Part shown: positions 24,000 through 36,990 of the stretch, one piece after another
How the letters are laid out: each line of letters opens with the position of its first letter
Numbering within the stretch: the stretch's first letter is position 1
Assembly (NCBI RefSeq): GCF_021347895.1
Contig: NC_067121.1
Location: 30,925,974 to 30,989,973, forward strand
Source: Acanthochromis polyacanthus
Lineage: Eukaryota; Chordata; Actinopteri; Pomacentridae
DNA: 64,000 nt
Direction: 5' to 3'
Made by a program: the position numbers and the translations under genes
The notes under the pieces: model-generated
The model's input: only the letters and a program-made list of their open reading frames with translations
What the model was told of the DNA's origin: nothing
The model's database searches: none

Positions 24000-24735
24000 G
24001 ACTTCTTGGTGTATGTACAAGTATTTTGGGTGGAATATACCATTAAGCCCAATGTTCAAGGGTTCTTCTGGGAATAAACCATGAAACCAACCTTTTAGGT
24101 AAATGTTTTAGGATGTTGGGTAGAATATACCATCTGATCAACCTCTCAGACCTTCTACATTGGAAGATTTTAGAGTAGAATATTACTCCAAACCATCCTT
24201 TAGGTCTACATTTAAGGTGGAATACTCCTTTACACGAAGATTTTTTGGTCTACATTGAAGGATTTTAGGTGGAATATTCCTTTGATCAAAATTGTTAAGT
24301 TTATGTTCAAGGATGTTTGGTGGAATATACCATCAGACCAACCTCCAAGGTCTACAGTAGTGAATTTTAGGTGGAATATACCATTAAACTCAACTTTTAG
24401 GTCTACATTGGAGGATTTTAGGTGGAATTTTCTTCCAAACCGTCTTTTAGTCTACATTTAAGGATGTTTAGGATATTCTTATATCCTATATTCTTCCAAA
24501 CCAACTTCTCAGGTCTACATTTCAGGTGGGATATTCCTCCATGCTAACTTTTTTAGTCTACATTGAAGGATTTGAGGTTTTAGGTGGAATATCCCTTTTA
24601 ACCAGCCCCTCAGGTCTCTTTGAGGATTTTGGATGGAATACTCGGTTAAACCAACATTTTAGGTGCATGTCCAGGGATTTTTGGTGGAATGGTCCTTTAA
24701 GGTCGATGTGTGAGAACCTTGTAGGTGGAATACTG
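24000..24735 (+). repeat. Minisatellite, unit about 50-60 bp, some 13 copies
   Basis: The phrase ttaggtggaatattcc recurs at about 24029, 24119, 24173, 24212, 24270, 24319, 24369, 24420, 24523, 24582, 24631, 24681 and 24723, each preceded by a ggtctacattgaaggatttt-like stretch. Units differ by many substitutions, so the array is old. It creates a repeated peptide frame (DFRWNIPL) that I take as a by-product. Confidence 0.82.
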
Positions 24736-24849
24736 TGACGTTTTTACAGTGAAGAATCTACTATGAAACCGGTTTGACATGTTCAGGCGTTCTATGTGTG
24801 AAAACTCAGAGATTTCAGGTATCAGAAGGTGGTTTTCAACTTTCTTTGT

Positions 24850-26030
24850 TAAAGGGGAACTTCGTTTTGTTTCAACCTGGGGTCTGTTTTCATATGTCAT
24901 TTCATACATGTGAGTGATAGAGAACTGAATTTTTGACATAGCTCCAGTATTTAGCCAGGCAGGCAGCTTAGCAGCTCAGCTAGTGAAAAGTATGGGGCAA
25001 CTTGCCCTCCGCGTCAAAGTCCGCCCTAACGTGCTATATTTCCCACACTGACCGGCTCGAATAGTCTCAACGAGTGTCCCACAACATACTAGAGATGAGA
25101 AGTGAATGAAAACCTCCACATTACTTGGCGATCGCTATTTGTCGTGGTCTGTATCCAAATCTCAGGACGCGAGAAAGCAAATCTCGTTCTGAAATCGCGC
25201 GATAGCTCGCGCCAAAACCGGTCAGTGAAGACTCTCCACTGACAGTTTTATTAACTAAATGCACCACATTACACAAACACAACACAACACACTTCAACTG
25301 TTTACATGAAACTCTACACAAACATCGTTAGCTTAATGCTACGTTAGCTTTAATCAGGCTACGACTGAGCAGCTAGCTCGGTTAGCATTGCTAACATTAA
25401 AGCTAATATTTACTGGATGCTAACTCTCTTCTTTGGTCAATAAACATTGAAAAAAACTCCAACATTTGGAGTGCATGGCACACATTATATCTGACACTAC
25501 AGTTGCATATAAAGTGCATTAATAGCGGCACCGATACGAAAATAAACACTTACCGAACTATCAGAGTCCTTTCAGTGTCTGCTGGTAGAATCAGCCGAAG
25601 GTAGGAAACTGGTTAAAACAAGCCAACAGGCAGGAAAACTGTTTGTGGAAAATGTTCTGCTGCTCCACCGACAAATAAACCAACAGTTACTATATCAGAG
25701 TTAATCAAAACGAGGAGAGCACAGTCTGGGCTGCCTCCTCCCACAGACTGTATATCTTTATATACAGTCTATGCCTCCTCCATAGGACCTGTCAAATATT
25801 CCAGACCGGACTGTTTATCAAGTAACCCTGCCCCCTGGCTTAACAAAACTTTAACGCTCTATAACAACAACAAAAAAATCAATATTGGTTTATTTTAAGA
25901 TCGGCCACCTGATCTCTCATTATGACCATGAAAACTAACGGGAAAAAAATGTATATACAGTCTATGCACCGTACTCTGTTTGGCTCCACACCTGCTGATG
26001 ACCACTTCCGGTCTCAGAAAATGAAAAAAA
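24850..26030. repeat. Probable dispersed repeat, class unknown
   Basis: Contains aaaggggaacttcgttttg at the left, a CpG-rich part near 25110-25220, a perfect 11-bp hairpin AGACTGTATAT / ATATACAGTCT at 25745-25770, and a second tatatacagtctatg near 25952. These motifs are shared with other repeats in the window. Borders and class are uncertain. Confidence 0.4.
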
Positions 26031-26639
26031 ACTGACCTTTTTTCGTTTCTGCCTCTTACTGATTTTATTTTCTTGTTATTGTAAATATAAAATGAAAATC
26101 AAAGCATTTTTAAAATTTCATTAGCAAGTTATGTTATACTGTGAATAACAAACTTGCAGACAACGGGGCAATAATTATTCTTTATTCATGAGGATTAGAT
26201 ATCTGTGAACACTAATTTACTTGATATTGCAAAAAAGGACATTGTGATGTTGTAAAGAGTCTTGTTGGAGATTAGCCCTTTAACTGATGTTCTCATATTT
26301 GTAAAATGTAAGTTGTGATGGAACTGTTTCCTTGCAGAGGAAAAAGAGATGATAGTGTTATCAGAAAGTGCAACACCTTTTATTTTATTTTTTTATTTAA
26401 TATTTTTATTTCTTCTTTAATTTCATTTTTAAGGTTTAGATATCCTTGAACACTTATTTGAACAGAATATAGATTCTGATATTGTAAAGTATAATGTTGG
26501 AGATGTGCACTCATGTTGGAATAAATCCTTATTGTGAAGCAACCCTTACTTGCACTGAATTGGAAATATTTTAGAAAAACACACTGAATTACAAGACTTT
26601 GCAGAACACTGTGCTATTGTAGACTTAACATGCAAGGCT

Positions 26640-27000
26640 AGAATTACATGATTTTAATAGTAATAGGTCGTGATCTAAAGTGGGCCGGTCTGAGGATGAA
26701 AGTCCAGGGCTGAAAATGAGTCCCACTCCGGCCCTGATATTATGCATAATTTTAAGCCCTAATATAATAGAAATGGGTGAGTTATATGACAGTTCATCCC
26801 CTGTATAGTTGCTATGAACAGGGAAATACGCGACAGAGACCAAAACAATTTTTGTACCAGGCACATTTATTCCTGCTGTAAAGTTGGACATTTTAACATG
26901 GATACCAGTGAAGACTGAATCCCTTATGGAGGCAGCCTGAAGTGTCAGATTTTGGAAAGTATTTTTTTTGCCACTTGGTCTTATTTCAAGCACTATGAAG
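26640..27000. repeat. Dispersed fish repeat copy
   Basis: Shares gagaccaaaacaatttttgt, accaggc and a following tgctgtaaagttggacattt block with 9820-9976 and 36710-36990. Diverged and without coding capacity. Confidence 0.55.
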
Positions 27001-27091
27001 ATGCTTCCTAAGGGAGTTTTCTTATTACGGCAGTCCATGAAGCTTTCAGAAATTATATCAACTGATCTTTGTCAATATCTCAGTCTAGTAA

Positions 27092-27139
27092 ACGAAGGCC
27101 GAGATGGGCCAAAATTATTTGGCCCATCTTGGCCTTCGT
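27092..27139. repeat. Short near-perfect inverted repeat (22-bp arms, 4-base loop)
   Basis: Left arm 27092-27113 and right arm 27118-27139 pair along 22 bases with one mismatch that would be a G-U pair in RNA. The loop is ATTA. Pairing does not extend beyond the arms. Confidence 0.85.
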
Positions 27140-27339
27140 CAAGACATTTTCCAACAATGACCTTACATGCTATTCTCTGCTAATTTGGTGATTGTAACAT
27201 GTAAAGAAAAGCATGACCACACACAGTACTGTGACAAGTACACTGACCATCTCGTTGCAGTGCAATGTTCTGCTCGGAAACACTGAATCGTGCAGTTCGT
27301 GTGAATGTTACGTTGACACAAAACAACCACACTCCCATG

Positions 27340-27641
27340 GCAATGATACTCCATGGTGGACTCCTCCAGCAGGACAATCTGCAAAAAGCTACCTAAAGAT
27401 GGCTCGAGGAACACAACCACGAGCTCCAGGCGTTGACCAGGCAAACTTCCAAGATCTGAATCTGATCAAGCACCTGCATCACACCGGAGAACAAGCCGGA
27501 TCCAAACAGTCTCCATGAACCCAAAGGACACCCTAGAAGTCTTGTTTTCATTCCCCAACAGGTCAAAGTTGTGTTTATGGCATGAGAAGGAACTTACACA
27601 ATATTAGACGGCCGGTGGTTTCAATGTTGTGACTGACTGTA
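27340..27641 (+). mobile_element. Degraded 3' end of a Tc1/mariner-type element
   Basis: Contains ccagcaggacaatctgcaaa, then ctgaatctgatcaagcacct (the SPDLNPIEHL region of Tc1 transposases at DNA level), then cctacacaatattag-like sequence. It ends aatgttgtgactgactgta. Frames are broken throughout and no matching left end is present. Confidence 0.6.
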
Positions 27642-28939
27642 CCAAAACAACATATCTAATGGATGAGGACTTTTGTAAGTCATTCAGAGTTATATAATCA
27701 TGTGAACTACTTGTGTCTTAGACGAACCACAACTCTTTAGAGCACAAAATGTCATGGAATCTCACTGTTCAAACCTCAGGGGGGAAAAAGCTCGTAAATG
27801 GGATCTTCCTTTCCTCAGAACATGAATGATTTATTAACCATTAAAAGACATCAGAAACCCTGTATAAAGTCACTTGGGATAAAAACAGCAGCCCAATGAA
27901 TCTAATGTAATGAGCTCAATGTTGAACCAGATCATTCCAAAACAAGCAACAGAGTTCAGTTTCAGCCTGCTGAGGTTGTACAGCCTAAGTCTAAAGTTAT
28001 ATAATGTAGCAACATTCATGTGATTAGTAAATTACCTATACCTTTGATTAATTGTAATGCCACTTTAAATTGATGTACAAAGATCAATAGAAGACCAGAC
28101 TATGATTCAATATATATGCACATGCCAATACAAACCTCAAAATGTTAATGATTTTTAGTGTCTTTTACTATTCTAAACACATCTTTATGAATCCAAAACA
28201 CAGCTATAACCCAGCCAGCTGACTGTTTACACCAAAACAGCAGTAAAGTCTCTTCTTCTACAGTCCTCTAAAATCAGATTACAGTCTGAGTTTCTGCCAA
28301 CACTTTGATGACCAGGACTGAGGCTGAATAGTTAAAAAAAAAAAAAGAATGATGTCTTCTGCTGAAGCATATTTCCTCAAAAACATTAGAAGGTCAGAGA
28401 AAGATGTGACAGAATTTAAAAGTATATCTGCATTTATACTTGGCTATGTAATCATGCAATGTTGGATGTTGTTGGTGTGAGATTGCTATGAGTGGCATGT
28501 CACTGAGCGTTGCTGCTGCAAAGAATTATGGGTCAACATTATTTCTTCTCCTTTCATTGAGGATGGACCAGTGTATCCTACATGAATGGAGATAAAAAAG
28601 GAAGCACTGACGCACCTCTCCTTGGCATTTAGAGAATTTAACCAGGTCCCATCAAGGCTGCCACTTCTTTATCCTTTCGCACAGTGTGGAACCTTCCTAA
28701 GTTTAAAAAAAAAAAAAAAAGATTATTTAACCACAACCTAGGACACGACAGTATGCATAGGTCTTTTATTCCTACCTATCTGATCTCTAAAATGTTCCTG
28801 TGAGCAATACCTGTTCGTGGCACTTAGTGTATATTTTAAAAAAGGAGGAAAAGTCGCACCACCACTTTTGATGTATCCCAGATGTGTTATTGTGTAATTG
28901 TGAATTTCAGTGTGAATATTGTCCACGCCAGCCAACTTA

Positions 28940-29742
28940 CTGGTTAGGAGGAAGCCTGCAGAAGCCTACAAACCAAACTGTCTTGCTCCTACAGTAAAAC
29001 ATGGGGGTGGATCAGTGACGATCTGGAGCTGTTTCAGTTTGGGTGGAACAGGGCAAATGAACCAGGCCATGCACAGGGCTACTCTTGTAAACAGTCTTCT
29101 TCCATCAGCTGGAAAACTCTTTCCTGCCTCCAATGACTGGATTTTCCAACAAGACGATGCCCCTTGCCACACGGCGAGGTCAGTTTAAGCCTGGATGGAG
29201 AACCAGAACACTGGAACCATGCCTTGGCCTTCTGAATCACCAGATCTAAATCCAATTGAAACCCTGTGGAAAATCATCAGACACAACAAGGAGAACCAAA
29301 AGCCTAAAAACAAAGCAAATTTGTTTGAACTTGTGCAACAGGAATGGGAATGCTGTGACAGTAGAACAATATCAGAAGCTGGTGGAGAGCATGCCAAGAA
29401 ACATGGCTGCGGTCATCAGAAACAACGGTTATGTATCACTACTAACTCCTGTGTGAATCATTTGACTAAAACAGACAGAAAAGAAAACATGGATTCCTAA
29501 AAGCTGTTTTTGGCAGTACAATGCCATAGCTATTGATGGAGGAACTAAAATGATTTAGGTTATTATCAAGAAAATCACAGAAAATGTCTAGATTCCAGCT
29601 CTTAAATTAAACACTTATGAGCTATTTTTGTTGCTATCATTGTATTTGTCCAAACAAATGTACCTTTAGTTGCACCAGGCACTAAAATGAACAAGAAATT
29701 GAAGAAAACAAGGGTGGTCTAATAGTTTTTTCCATTACTATA
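28940..29742 (+). mobile_element. Tc1-like element, truncated, with dead transposase
   Basis: The + strand encodes the C-terminal half of a Tc1 DDE transposase: RRKPAEAYKPNCLAPTVKHG, GGSVTIWSCFS, then WIFQQDDAPCHTARSV holding the second catalytic Asp, and PSESPDLNPIETLW holding the catalytic Glu. A TAA at 29186-29188 interrupts the frame where the family has a Lys codon. A frameshift follows near 29345, after which KLVESMPRNMAAVIRNNGY appears in another frame. The right end agggtggtctaatagttttt at 29711 resembles a Tc1 inverted end. The N-terminal DNA-binding half and left end are missing. Confidence 0.85.
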
Positions 29743-32700
29743 TACTACTTAAAGTCCTTCTTCATTTATCTTCCTATAAAGTGCTATTTACTTAAAGCCT
29801 TATGGCAAGATAAAATCTCTATTTAGAGTTTAACTTGGCAGAATCATTGTCTCCTTACAGCAGTCAGCATCGAGAAAACAGCAGCAATTCTTGAGACTGA
29901 TCACCACTTTCACATTTCGTACAGTAAATAGGAAGAATAAACAGCAGGCTTTGCTGGTAAAGATAATGTACGCTATAAATAATTCAACTTAAACAGATGA
30001 ATTAGTTTAATTACACTCACTGAACCAGATTGAGCATTTTTTTCTGGCATATAACTAATTGGAATTGCCCCATAACAAGAAAATAGATTTTTAACCGCGA
30101 GTGCATCTTGAATTATAGTGATTTCTAAGTTATTATGCAGTTTCAGAGGATTAGTTATTTGACCCATGCTTAAGATGTCAGCAGCTGTGTGATGTGTGTG
30201 TGTACAAAATGAGGAGGCAGATTAAAAACGCGAATCTTTGGAGAGTTTAGAAATCTATTTGAGGCCACATTATTAACTTTTCCTTGACACAGAGTGTACG
30301 CTATAATAATGTTTTTGTTTGTCAGTTTGTATTTCAGCTGAGAAGCCGGCGAGGGAGTCCAAAGGGACACATAAAGCTGCATAGTGCATGATCCTGTCAG
30401 ACAAATGACTGGAAAAAAAACAAGCAAGTGTGATACAAACATCATGATTATTATGATCTTTCTGAGTGACATGTGAGGGCATCTGAGCGTGAACATGAGA
30501 ACATCTGTCAGTGAAGCATCTATAGCATGATTAAAACCAATTATCACATGGAAATGAACACATGAAACCTGCACTGATTTAAATCTGTGTGCAAACTGCG
30601 AAGCCTCCCTGTGGACGCTAAAAGACAAATTTATTGTATTTTACCGTTTCTACTTTGCCCTCTGGCTGTATAGTTTATTTTTTGAGGTGAATTTACATTT
30701 TCATTAGCATAGTGAAAAGGCTCATTTACATGTTTTAGTAAAGTCAGCTTTCGAGTTTGTTGTCTTCGTTCATTTAGCTGCAGCGGCTGAGTCAGTCTGG
30801 CTGAGATCCTGAAATCACATTTACTGTTCGTCACTCCTTCGCCGAACAAAATGTGCAAATGATGCTGCAAAACAGTCTCCGCATATTATGAAGTGCAGCC
30901 GTGGCTTTATTTTAAAGTAAGACACTTTGCAATTGGATGTAAATCATCTATTACCGGTCATGAAAATTGAAGGGTTTTTTTGTGCTTCCGGAACACTTTC
31001 AGGACAAGGTGTTGTTTAGCAAAGAACAAGTCCTGAAGTCCCTCTTCTCGGTGCTTTTCTCCCGACTTTTCATTATCCTCACAAATCTCCCAGTGTGCTA
31101 ACAAGCCGCTACGCTCAGTGACTGAACAGACGGAGCTCAGGGGGGAGAGGAGGATCAGAGAGACTTGGAGCTCTTGGGTTGGTGTGTGCTTAGAGATTCA
31201 CATCTTTTTTTTTTTTTCTCAACATACAGCTGGGGCTCAATTAGTGTCCATTTTTGCTAATTAAGTACACTCTGTCTGAATCAGTGGTGCAAAAACTAGC
31301 GTTGTTTGTCAAATCATAGGCTGTATCCGGCTTGCTGCCCCTGAGGCAGGCTGGAGGCCCTTCTACTGTACATTGCTTTTCCTCTTCCTTTTCTTCCTCT
31401 CTCTTCATGTGTTCAGAGATGAAGAGAGGAAATGTAGAATTCCCTGTGGTTTTCCATAGCTAGTGAGTGTTTTCTTCCCCAGTCTTGTTTACACAAAATG
31501 CTGCTTGCTAGGAGAGCAGTTTTAACAAATTAGGGAAGAGCAAGAGTGTCGATATTTAATTTGTCGCCCTACAAAAAACCCTGTTCTTTTGAAACCGCAG
31601 CCCTTGATGCTGAACGTCCGTTTTCTGCAATGACATTGGTTGCTGTAGCAGCATGCTAAAGCCCAGCTAAAGGCATGGTAGTGGAGTTTTGTGCATATTT
31701 TCCTAACAATGTGAAGCAGAGTAAGCTTGGCACCGCAGATAAATCCTAAAGGACTTGAAGAAGAGACCCACAGTCACAGACATTTACAGTGTGAAAATAC
31801 TCTCACTAGTGTCTGAAGTTAACACTTTGTAGTATGATATGTGTTAAATTGCTCTCACAGAGAGAATTTGGTCCAAGACTGTCAATCTCTACACACCATC
31901 TGCGTATGGTATTAATTTCCCAGACAAGACGACGGTCCTTCTGCAGAAGGGTCAGACTTCTCCAAAATGATCTGTCAACCCCTTCATCCCCTGTCGCACT
32001 CTTATCAATGCTGCACACTTCCCTCTCCACTGTTGCCATGGCTACGGTTTGGCAGGGATGAGCAGTATCAAAAGCGCTCTGGAGTTTAGCGAAGACTCCT
32101 CTCCACACTTACCTCTGTTATGTAGCTCTAATCCCTTCCTTTTGATCTTCTTTTGATGGAGACATTAAACCTGGAGGAATTCAGGATGTACCTTACAAAA
32201 CCTTATGCTTCTGTTTGACTGGATGAGACGCCGATTCTCTGCGGACAGATGCACTGGTCCGGCTGGGCTGCTCTCTTCCAGCTAACAGATACCACCTCAT
32301 TATCTGCAGTCCACAGATAGGGAACCTCTAGCAGTCAGCAGCACGGCTTTCTTCTGCTGCACTCTTTGAAGCCGGAGCAAAAACAATGAACTTCACAATT
32401 TCAGCCTGACGAACCCTGTAAAAAAAAGTAGCACTCTCTTGAGCCAAATTACGATTTTAAAATACTTTGCAGACTTTGGAAAAAAGGCATCGAGATTTAA
32501 ATAAGCTTCTGCTGCCAGGCCGTGGTCCTTTGAGTTAAATGCGAACGTCAGCATCTGTTCACCATGAGTTTAGCCGCTTTCATTAGCACTAATATAAAGT
32601 TCACTCAAGGCTGATGGGGAAGTCATTTTGCAGGTATTTGGATCTCAACAGAACTACAGCACGCATTTAAACGTTGACCTGATGAGAGGAAAGTTTCGGA

Positions 32701-33132
32701 TAAGTAGAATATCACAATTCATCCAGAGGGAACGTCTGTATGAAATTCAAAATGTTTGCTGAGAAACTTCACTAAGAGCCCCTTGGCCTGTAGTACAGCT
32801 GCAGATAGAATCAGGAGGTCGCCAAAATCAGTGGGATTCATCCTCAGGGGACAATAAATGTCTTTAAACAAGAGTGTGCAGCTCTCTGAGGCTGCTAACA
32901 CAATGGCTCTTTGAGCTAAATGTCAACCCCAGCATGCATTGTCGTTATGACAATGCTCACAGTTACATGTTTAGACAATATCTGTTCATCATCTTAAGCC
33001 CTTTTTAAATATTGGGCATGTAATGTTGCTGCTTCATCAGTACACTAAAGAGATGGCATTCAGACATAGGTCGCTTTTATGTTAATGTTCCTCACAGCTT
33101 TGTTCAAACCTACCAATCACAGTCACAGTATG
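29743..33132. other. Intergenic, no feature recognised
   Basis: No gene supported. The longest open frame (30170-30628, minus) has no recognisable domain. Parts around 30000-31400 and 31500-33000 look unique and could hold regulatory sequence. Confidence 0.45.
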
Positions 33133-33681
33133 TACACCCCCTGTCAAACGTTTTAGGACACTGTCTCATTCAAATAAAGTAGAACCTGTCCTACAACTTT
33201 TGACAGGGGGTGTATTTCATCATATGGATGTGATCAGGGCAGGACTCTGATCATACATGTAAAGCTTCAGGCAGATTGGAGCATGTTCAGGGCATTTACA
33301 CAGCATTTGAAATTTCATGGCGAAGGATCAAAATTCCAGAGGCCGCCACGGACACGCCCTTTGGCTTTGGAAAAAGATTTTAATAACTTTGGATCATTAA
33401 GGCCTCCTGTATGTACTGGCCGAATTTGAGGTGAATTGGAGTTTCCCCCTAGGAGGAGTTCCCTCTCGAAAAAAATGAAAAATGGACAAAATCTGACATT
33501 GAACTCAAAACAGCTCACTTCCTGTTGGGTTTGGAATGTGGCTGTCACTGACTTTTTGTTCAGCCTGATGTGCTTCATATGTGTACCAAATTTGGTAGAT
33601 ACACCCCCTGTCAAAAGTTGTAGGACAGGTTCTACTTTATTTGAATGAGAAAGTGTCCTAAAACTTTTGACAGGGGGTGTA
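33133..33681. mobile_element. TA-flanked element with nested inverted repeats
   Basis: Both ends are 82-bp units (33133-33214 and 33600-33681) that are nearly perfect reverse complements of each other. Each unit is itself an inverted repeat starting TACACCCCCTGTCAAA and ending TTTTGACAGGGGGTGTA. The 385-bp interior has no transposase frame. TA at both edges suggests Tc1/mariner-type mobilisation. I do not recognise the family. Confidence 0.75.
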
Positions 33682-34769
33682 TTTATCGCCTACATACAAG
33701 ACTGGACAGAACATTAAGCAAATAAACAAAAAAATCTAAATTAATAGCTAGTTCATCAAACTGTCCAGTTAATTTCGGATTTCTGAATCACTGAAAAGTC
33801 CGTCTATGTGTGATGACAATCTAACTAGCATTTGCAAAGAGTAAAATATAGAAAATATCCTGACAGCAGTGATGGAGCTCAGAACTCAGCTCTGTAACTA
33901 AGGATTTGTCTGTGTGATAGCTCACAGCAGGATTTACTGTTTGATTTGGATCAATCCTGTCTCCATGTTGGGGATAATTCATAATTAAAAGGAGTCAAGA
34001 TACGTGAAGCTCTTTTATATGGAGCTGCTGCTGTTTGATGAGGCAGGTATTTCATAAACTCAGAGGAAAGACTTCTACAAACAACCAGAAGCAACAAACT
34101 AAACATCAGCTCCGGTTTTGTCAAAATCCAGAATACATTTATTATTGGTAAGTATCATTAATCTGACCTGCTAAAGTCTGTCTTCAGTTTAATTTTGTTC
34201 GACATTTGATATGAAATTGTTTTGCTAAATGTGATGCTTTTTGATTAATACTGGAACTAAAACATGGTAATTTGTAAATCCAGCAGTATGCAGTTTAGTG
34301 TGCTATGTTGAAAATAATACTGAAACATTACTAGATACAACCTAGTACAATTACTGTAGTAAAATGATCAAAGCCGAGATGCTTAGATGCCATCAGAATA
34401 ATGGAAAGGAGTATTCGTCTGAAAGTAAATCGCATTTGCTAGTTAGCTCTACGGTAGCTCCTTCATGTCCATGTTGTTGATCATAAACCGAGCATTTCAC
34501 ACATTAACCCTTTTTTGTGCTGTATTTGATGAAAAAAAAACCCCACTGACTATATTACAGTTAATCCTGGAAGGAGCATCAATATCTGTTTCAAATCATG
34601 AAAATTGTTTTAAAAAAAAACATATTTGGACAGCTAAACTATCAGCAAACTTACACAGGTAAGTAATGAGTATTTGATCCATAGAAAAACACATTTTTTT
34701 ACTCAACTCTAAACTAAAATGTTCCACTATAATAAACAAAGGTTGTCTCTTGATCAACAACTACCAGAT

Positions 34770-34945
34770 CCAGCCATAGACTGCGTGTAGAAGATGGATT
34801 TAGTGAACATGATACCACCCATTGGTTTGTGGACTGCTGTTCTGTAGCCTTGAGTTTGGAATTTAGGATTTTCTGAAGTCATTTCCACATCGGCATCACT
34901 TTTCAGACCCACATCCATGTTTTATATCCAGTCTATGGATACAGC
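34770..34945. repeat. Dispersed fish repeat copy
   Basis: catagactgcgtgtagaaga, then cccattggtttgtggactgc, ending tatatccagtctatgg. This is a diverged copy of the tagactgtatataaagatgg family also seen at 9665. Confidence 0.6.
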
Positions 34946-35094
34946 TCAGTTCACAGACCAGTGGAAATAGGATCAACGGGTAAGTGTACAGTGGGAGAGT
35001 GATACAGCGGAAACCATTCATAAGCTCCAAAAAATAAGACCGTTAGGATTAAATTTGCAGAATAAAATGCACTAAAAGACAGCAGCTTTCAAAA

Positions 35095-35560
35095 AGGTGT
35101 GTGAGAGACCAAATTCAGCCTACGAGGATCTGATGGTGGAGAGTTTGTGTGGAAAAAGCCAGGATATGGTAACAAATGGAGGTGGGAATGTCAAAGTCTG
35201 TCGCTGGTTTTCTTACCGAGGTGTCAGTGAACTCATATTTATTGATGGAAACATGAAGTCTGAAGTGTCGAAGGACGCCAGACACCTGCTGAATGAACGT
35301 TTTCCTCAGGAGAAAATCAAAATCTTAGCTAAGGGATTACGGCACACACTTTGACCTGGACCTGAACGACACAGAGCACCTATGGGTGCAAACTATCGAG
35401 AAAAAATATCTCACTTCTTTGATGCTGCTGAAAGCTCTCCTGCCCGAAACTTTCACCGCAGCTTTTACAGAGACTGGTCAATTCTGGTGCCAGACGCAGC
35501 CGAGCAGCTCTGCAAGCTAATGACTGTCAAACTGAAAACTGTAACTGTGATCTTTAGTGA
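35095..35560 (+). mobile_element. Tc1/mariner transposase fossil
   Basis: NGGGNVKVCRWFSYRGVSEL and IFIDGNM match the region before the second catalytic Asp in Tc1-type transposases. Further on, another frame reads DLDLNDTEHLW, a worn version of the SPDLNPxEHLW block. Intervening sequence is frameshifted. No inverted ends are found. It differs from the 28.9-kb copy and belongs to another Tc1 lineage. Confidence 0.65.
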
Positions 35561-36709
35561 AGCCACTGGATGTCCAAATGTATTACTGTCCTCATTCTGA
35601 ACCGTGTATCAAGTGTTCATTTAAAGTCTGACAGTCTGATTTTTGTGGAAAATGTTTCCTTGACAACTGCACATCTGTTATCTTCATTTAAAATAAATGC
35701 CACGTGCCTTGACATATTGTTATCTAGTGAAATGAAATTCATGCATTTTTAATTGAGGCTCAAGTTTTTCTTTTTGGTGCCACCGTGTTTCCCTGCAAAT
35801 CACAATTCTGAGCCTGATGTTGGTGCTGGAGGAAAAATCTTCAAAAACACTGAGATTCAATCCCTATGGGCCACAAATGCTTTTATTTCAGGGCAGTCAA
35901 CCCTATATTATCAGTATAGTTCAATCTGAGTCAAAGCAGTTGCACTAAAACACTCACATTGCCATGCCTAAAGCTTATTAACTGTATGTATATAGAGATA
36001 GAAGAACCCTCTCTACCGTCACACGGGCTTTAAGAGCAGTGTTGGAGCTCAGTGTGGTGGCTCTGGGTCGTCATCTTAGTTGTACCTGACGATCATGCAT
36101 GCAGACCGATGCAAACACAGTGCTATTCATGCTACAACAGCAATAGAGCTGGTTTATTCTCACTTTGCCGGCCCATTCTGTTGAACATAATAGAACCTCT
36201 GCAGCACATTTTCAATCAGATATCGGTGGAAAAATGCTTTGGCTTGTTTGTATTTGCTTAAACCAGTCACAGTGGAGTTATGCAAGGGTTTCAGCTTCAG
36301 TGTTCCTTCTAAATAGTGATGACTGGAATTGTTTTGGTGGAACTTTAGCATTGGGGTGACAAGCACAGTGATTAAAATGGATAATTCACCCCCCAAAAAA
36401 CTGGTAAAGCTTCCTTACTTGGATGCACAATCCAAATCCTCTGCAAAACTTGAAATTTTCACAGTGCAACGATGCTGCTTGGAGATTCCCGTTGTTCTTT
36501 CCTGTAAAGAAGAAAACAGACTAAGCTGAGTGAAATGAGCTACCAATGGCTGGTTTATCCTACATCCTGAGTCAGACTAGCTTTGGCCTGCTACAAGCAT
36601 GAATTTGCTTAATCTCTCAGCTAATTCAAAAAGAAGCAAAGACGTGAAGCTGAGGTCATAGACTGGCACCGATCCGTCACCAAAGTGGCCACAACTTCAG
36701 TTATTTGTA

Positions 36710-36990
36710 TTTGTGCAGAACTTTAAGCCTGATACAATTTAAATGGGAGATTTATGGAAAAATTTCCCCCCTGGACAGTTGTCATGAATGAGGAAATCAG
36801 CTACAGAGACCAAAACAGCTCCTTCTTCCAGGCTGTAAACATGTTTACTTATGCTGTAAGTTGGGCTGTTTAACATGGGGGTCTATGGGGATTAAATCAC
36901 TTTTGTTGTCATTTGAGTAACTGCAGTTTTTGGCACCTCCATGTTGGCATCATTTTTCAGCCCTGGAGGTTGCCGCTTGCTAAAGCCACA
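36710..36990. repeat. Dispersed fish repeat copy
   Basis: Reads gagaccaaaacagctccttc, caggctgtaaacatgtttac, then gggggtctatggggattaaa and cctggaggttgccgcttgc. This is the fullest copy here of the family also at 9820 and 26840. Confidence 0.65.

Noticed and set aside
24255..24461. Frame with repeated DFRWNIPL peptide
   Set aside because: Produced by the minisatellite unit length happening to keep frame; units vary in length and the frame breaks outside this stretch.
24000..24735. Regularly spaced repeats considered as a CRISPR array
   Set aside because: Whole units repeat rather than short repeats between unique spacers, and the host is a vertebrate.
30170..30628. Open frame of 152 residues on the minus strand
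   Set aside because: Low-complexity hydrophobic and His-rich composition, no recognisable domain, no splice or poly(A) context; typical chance frame in 40 kb of non-coding DNA.
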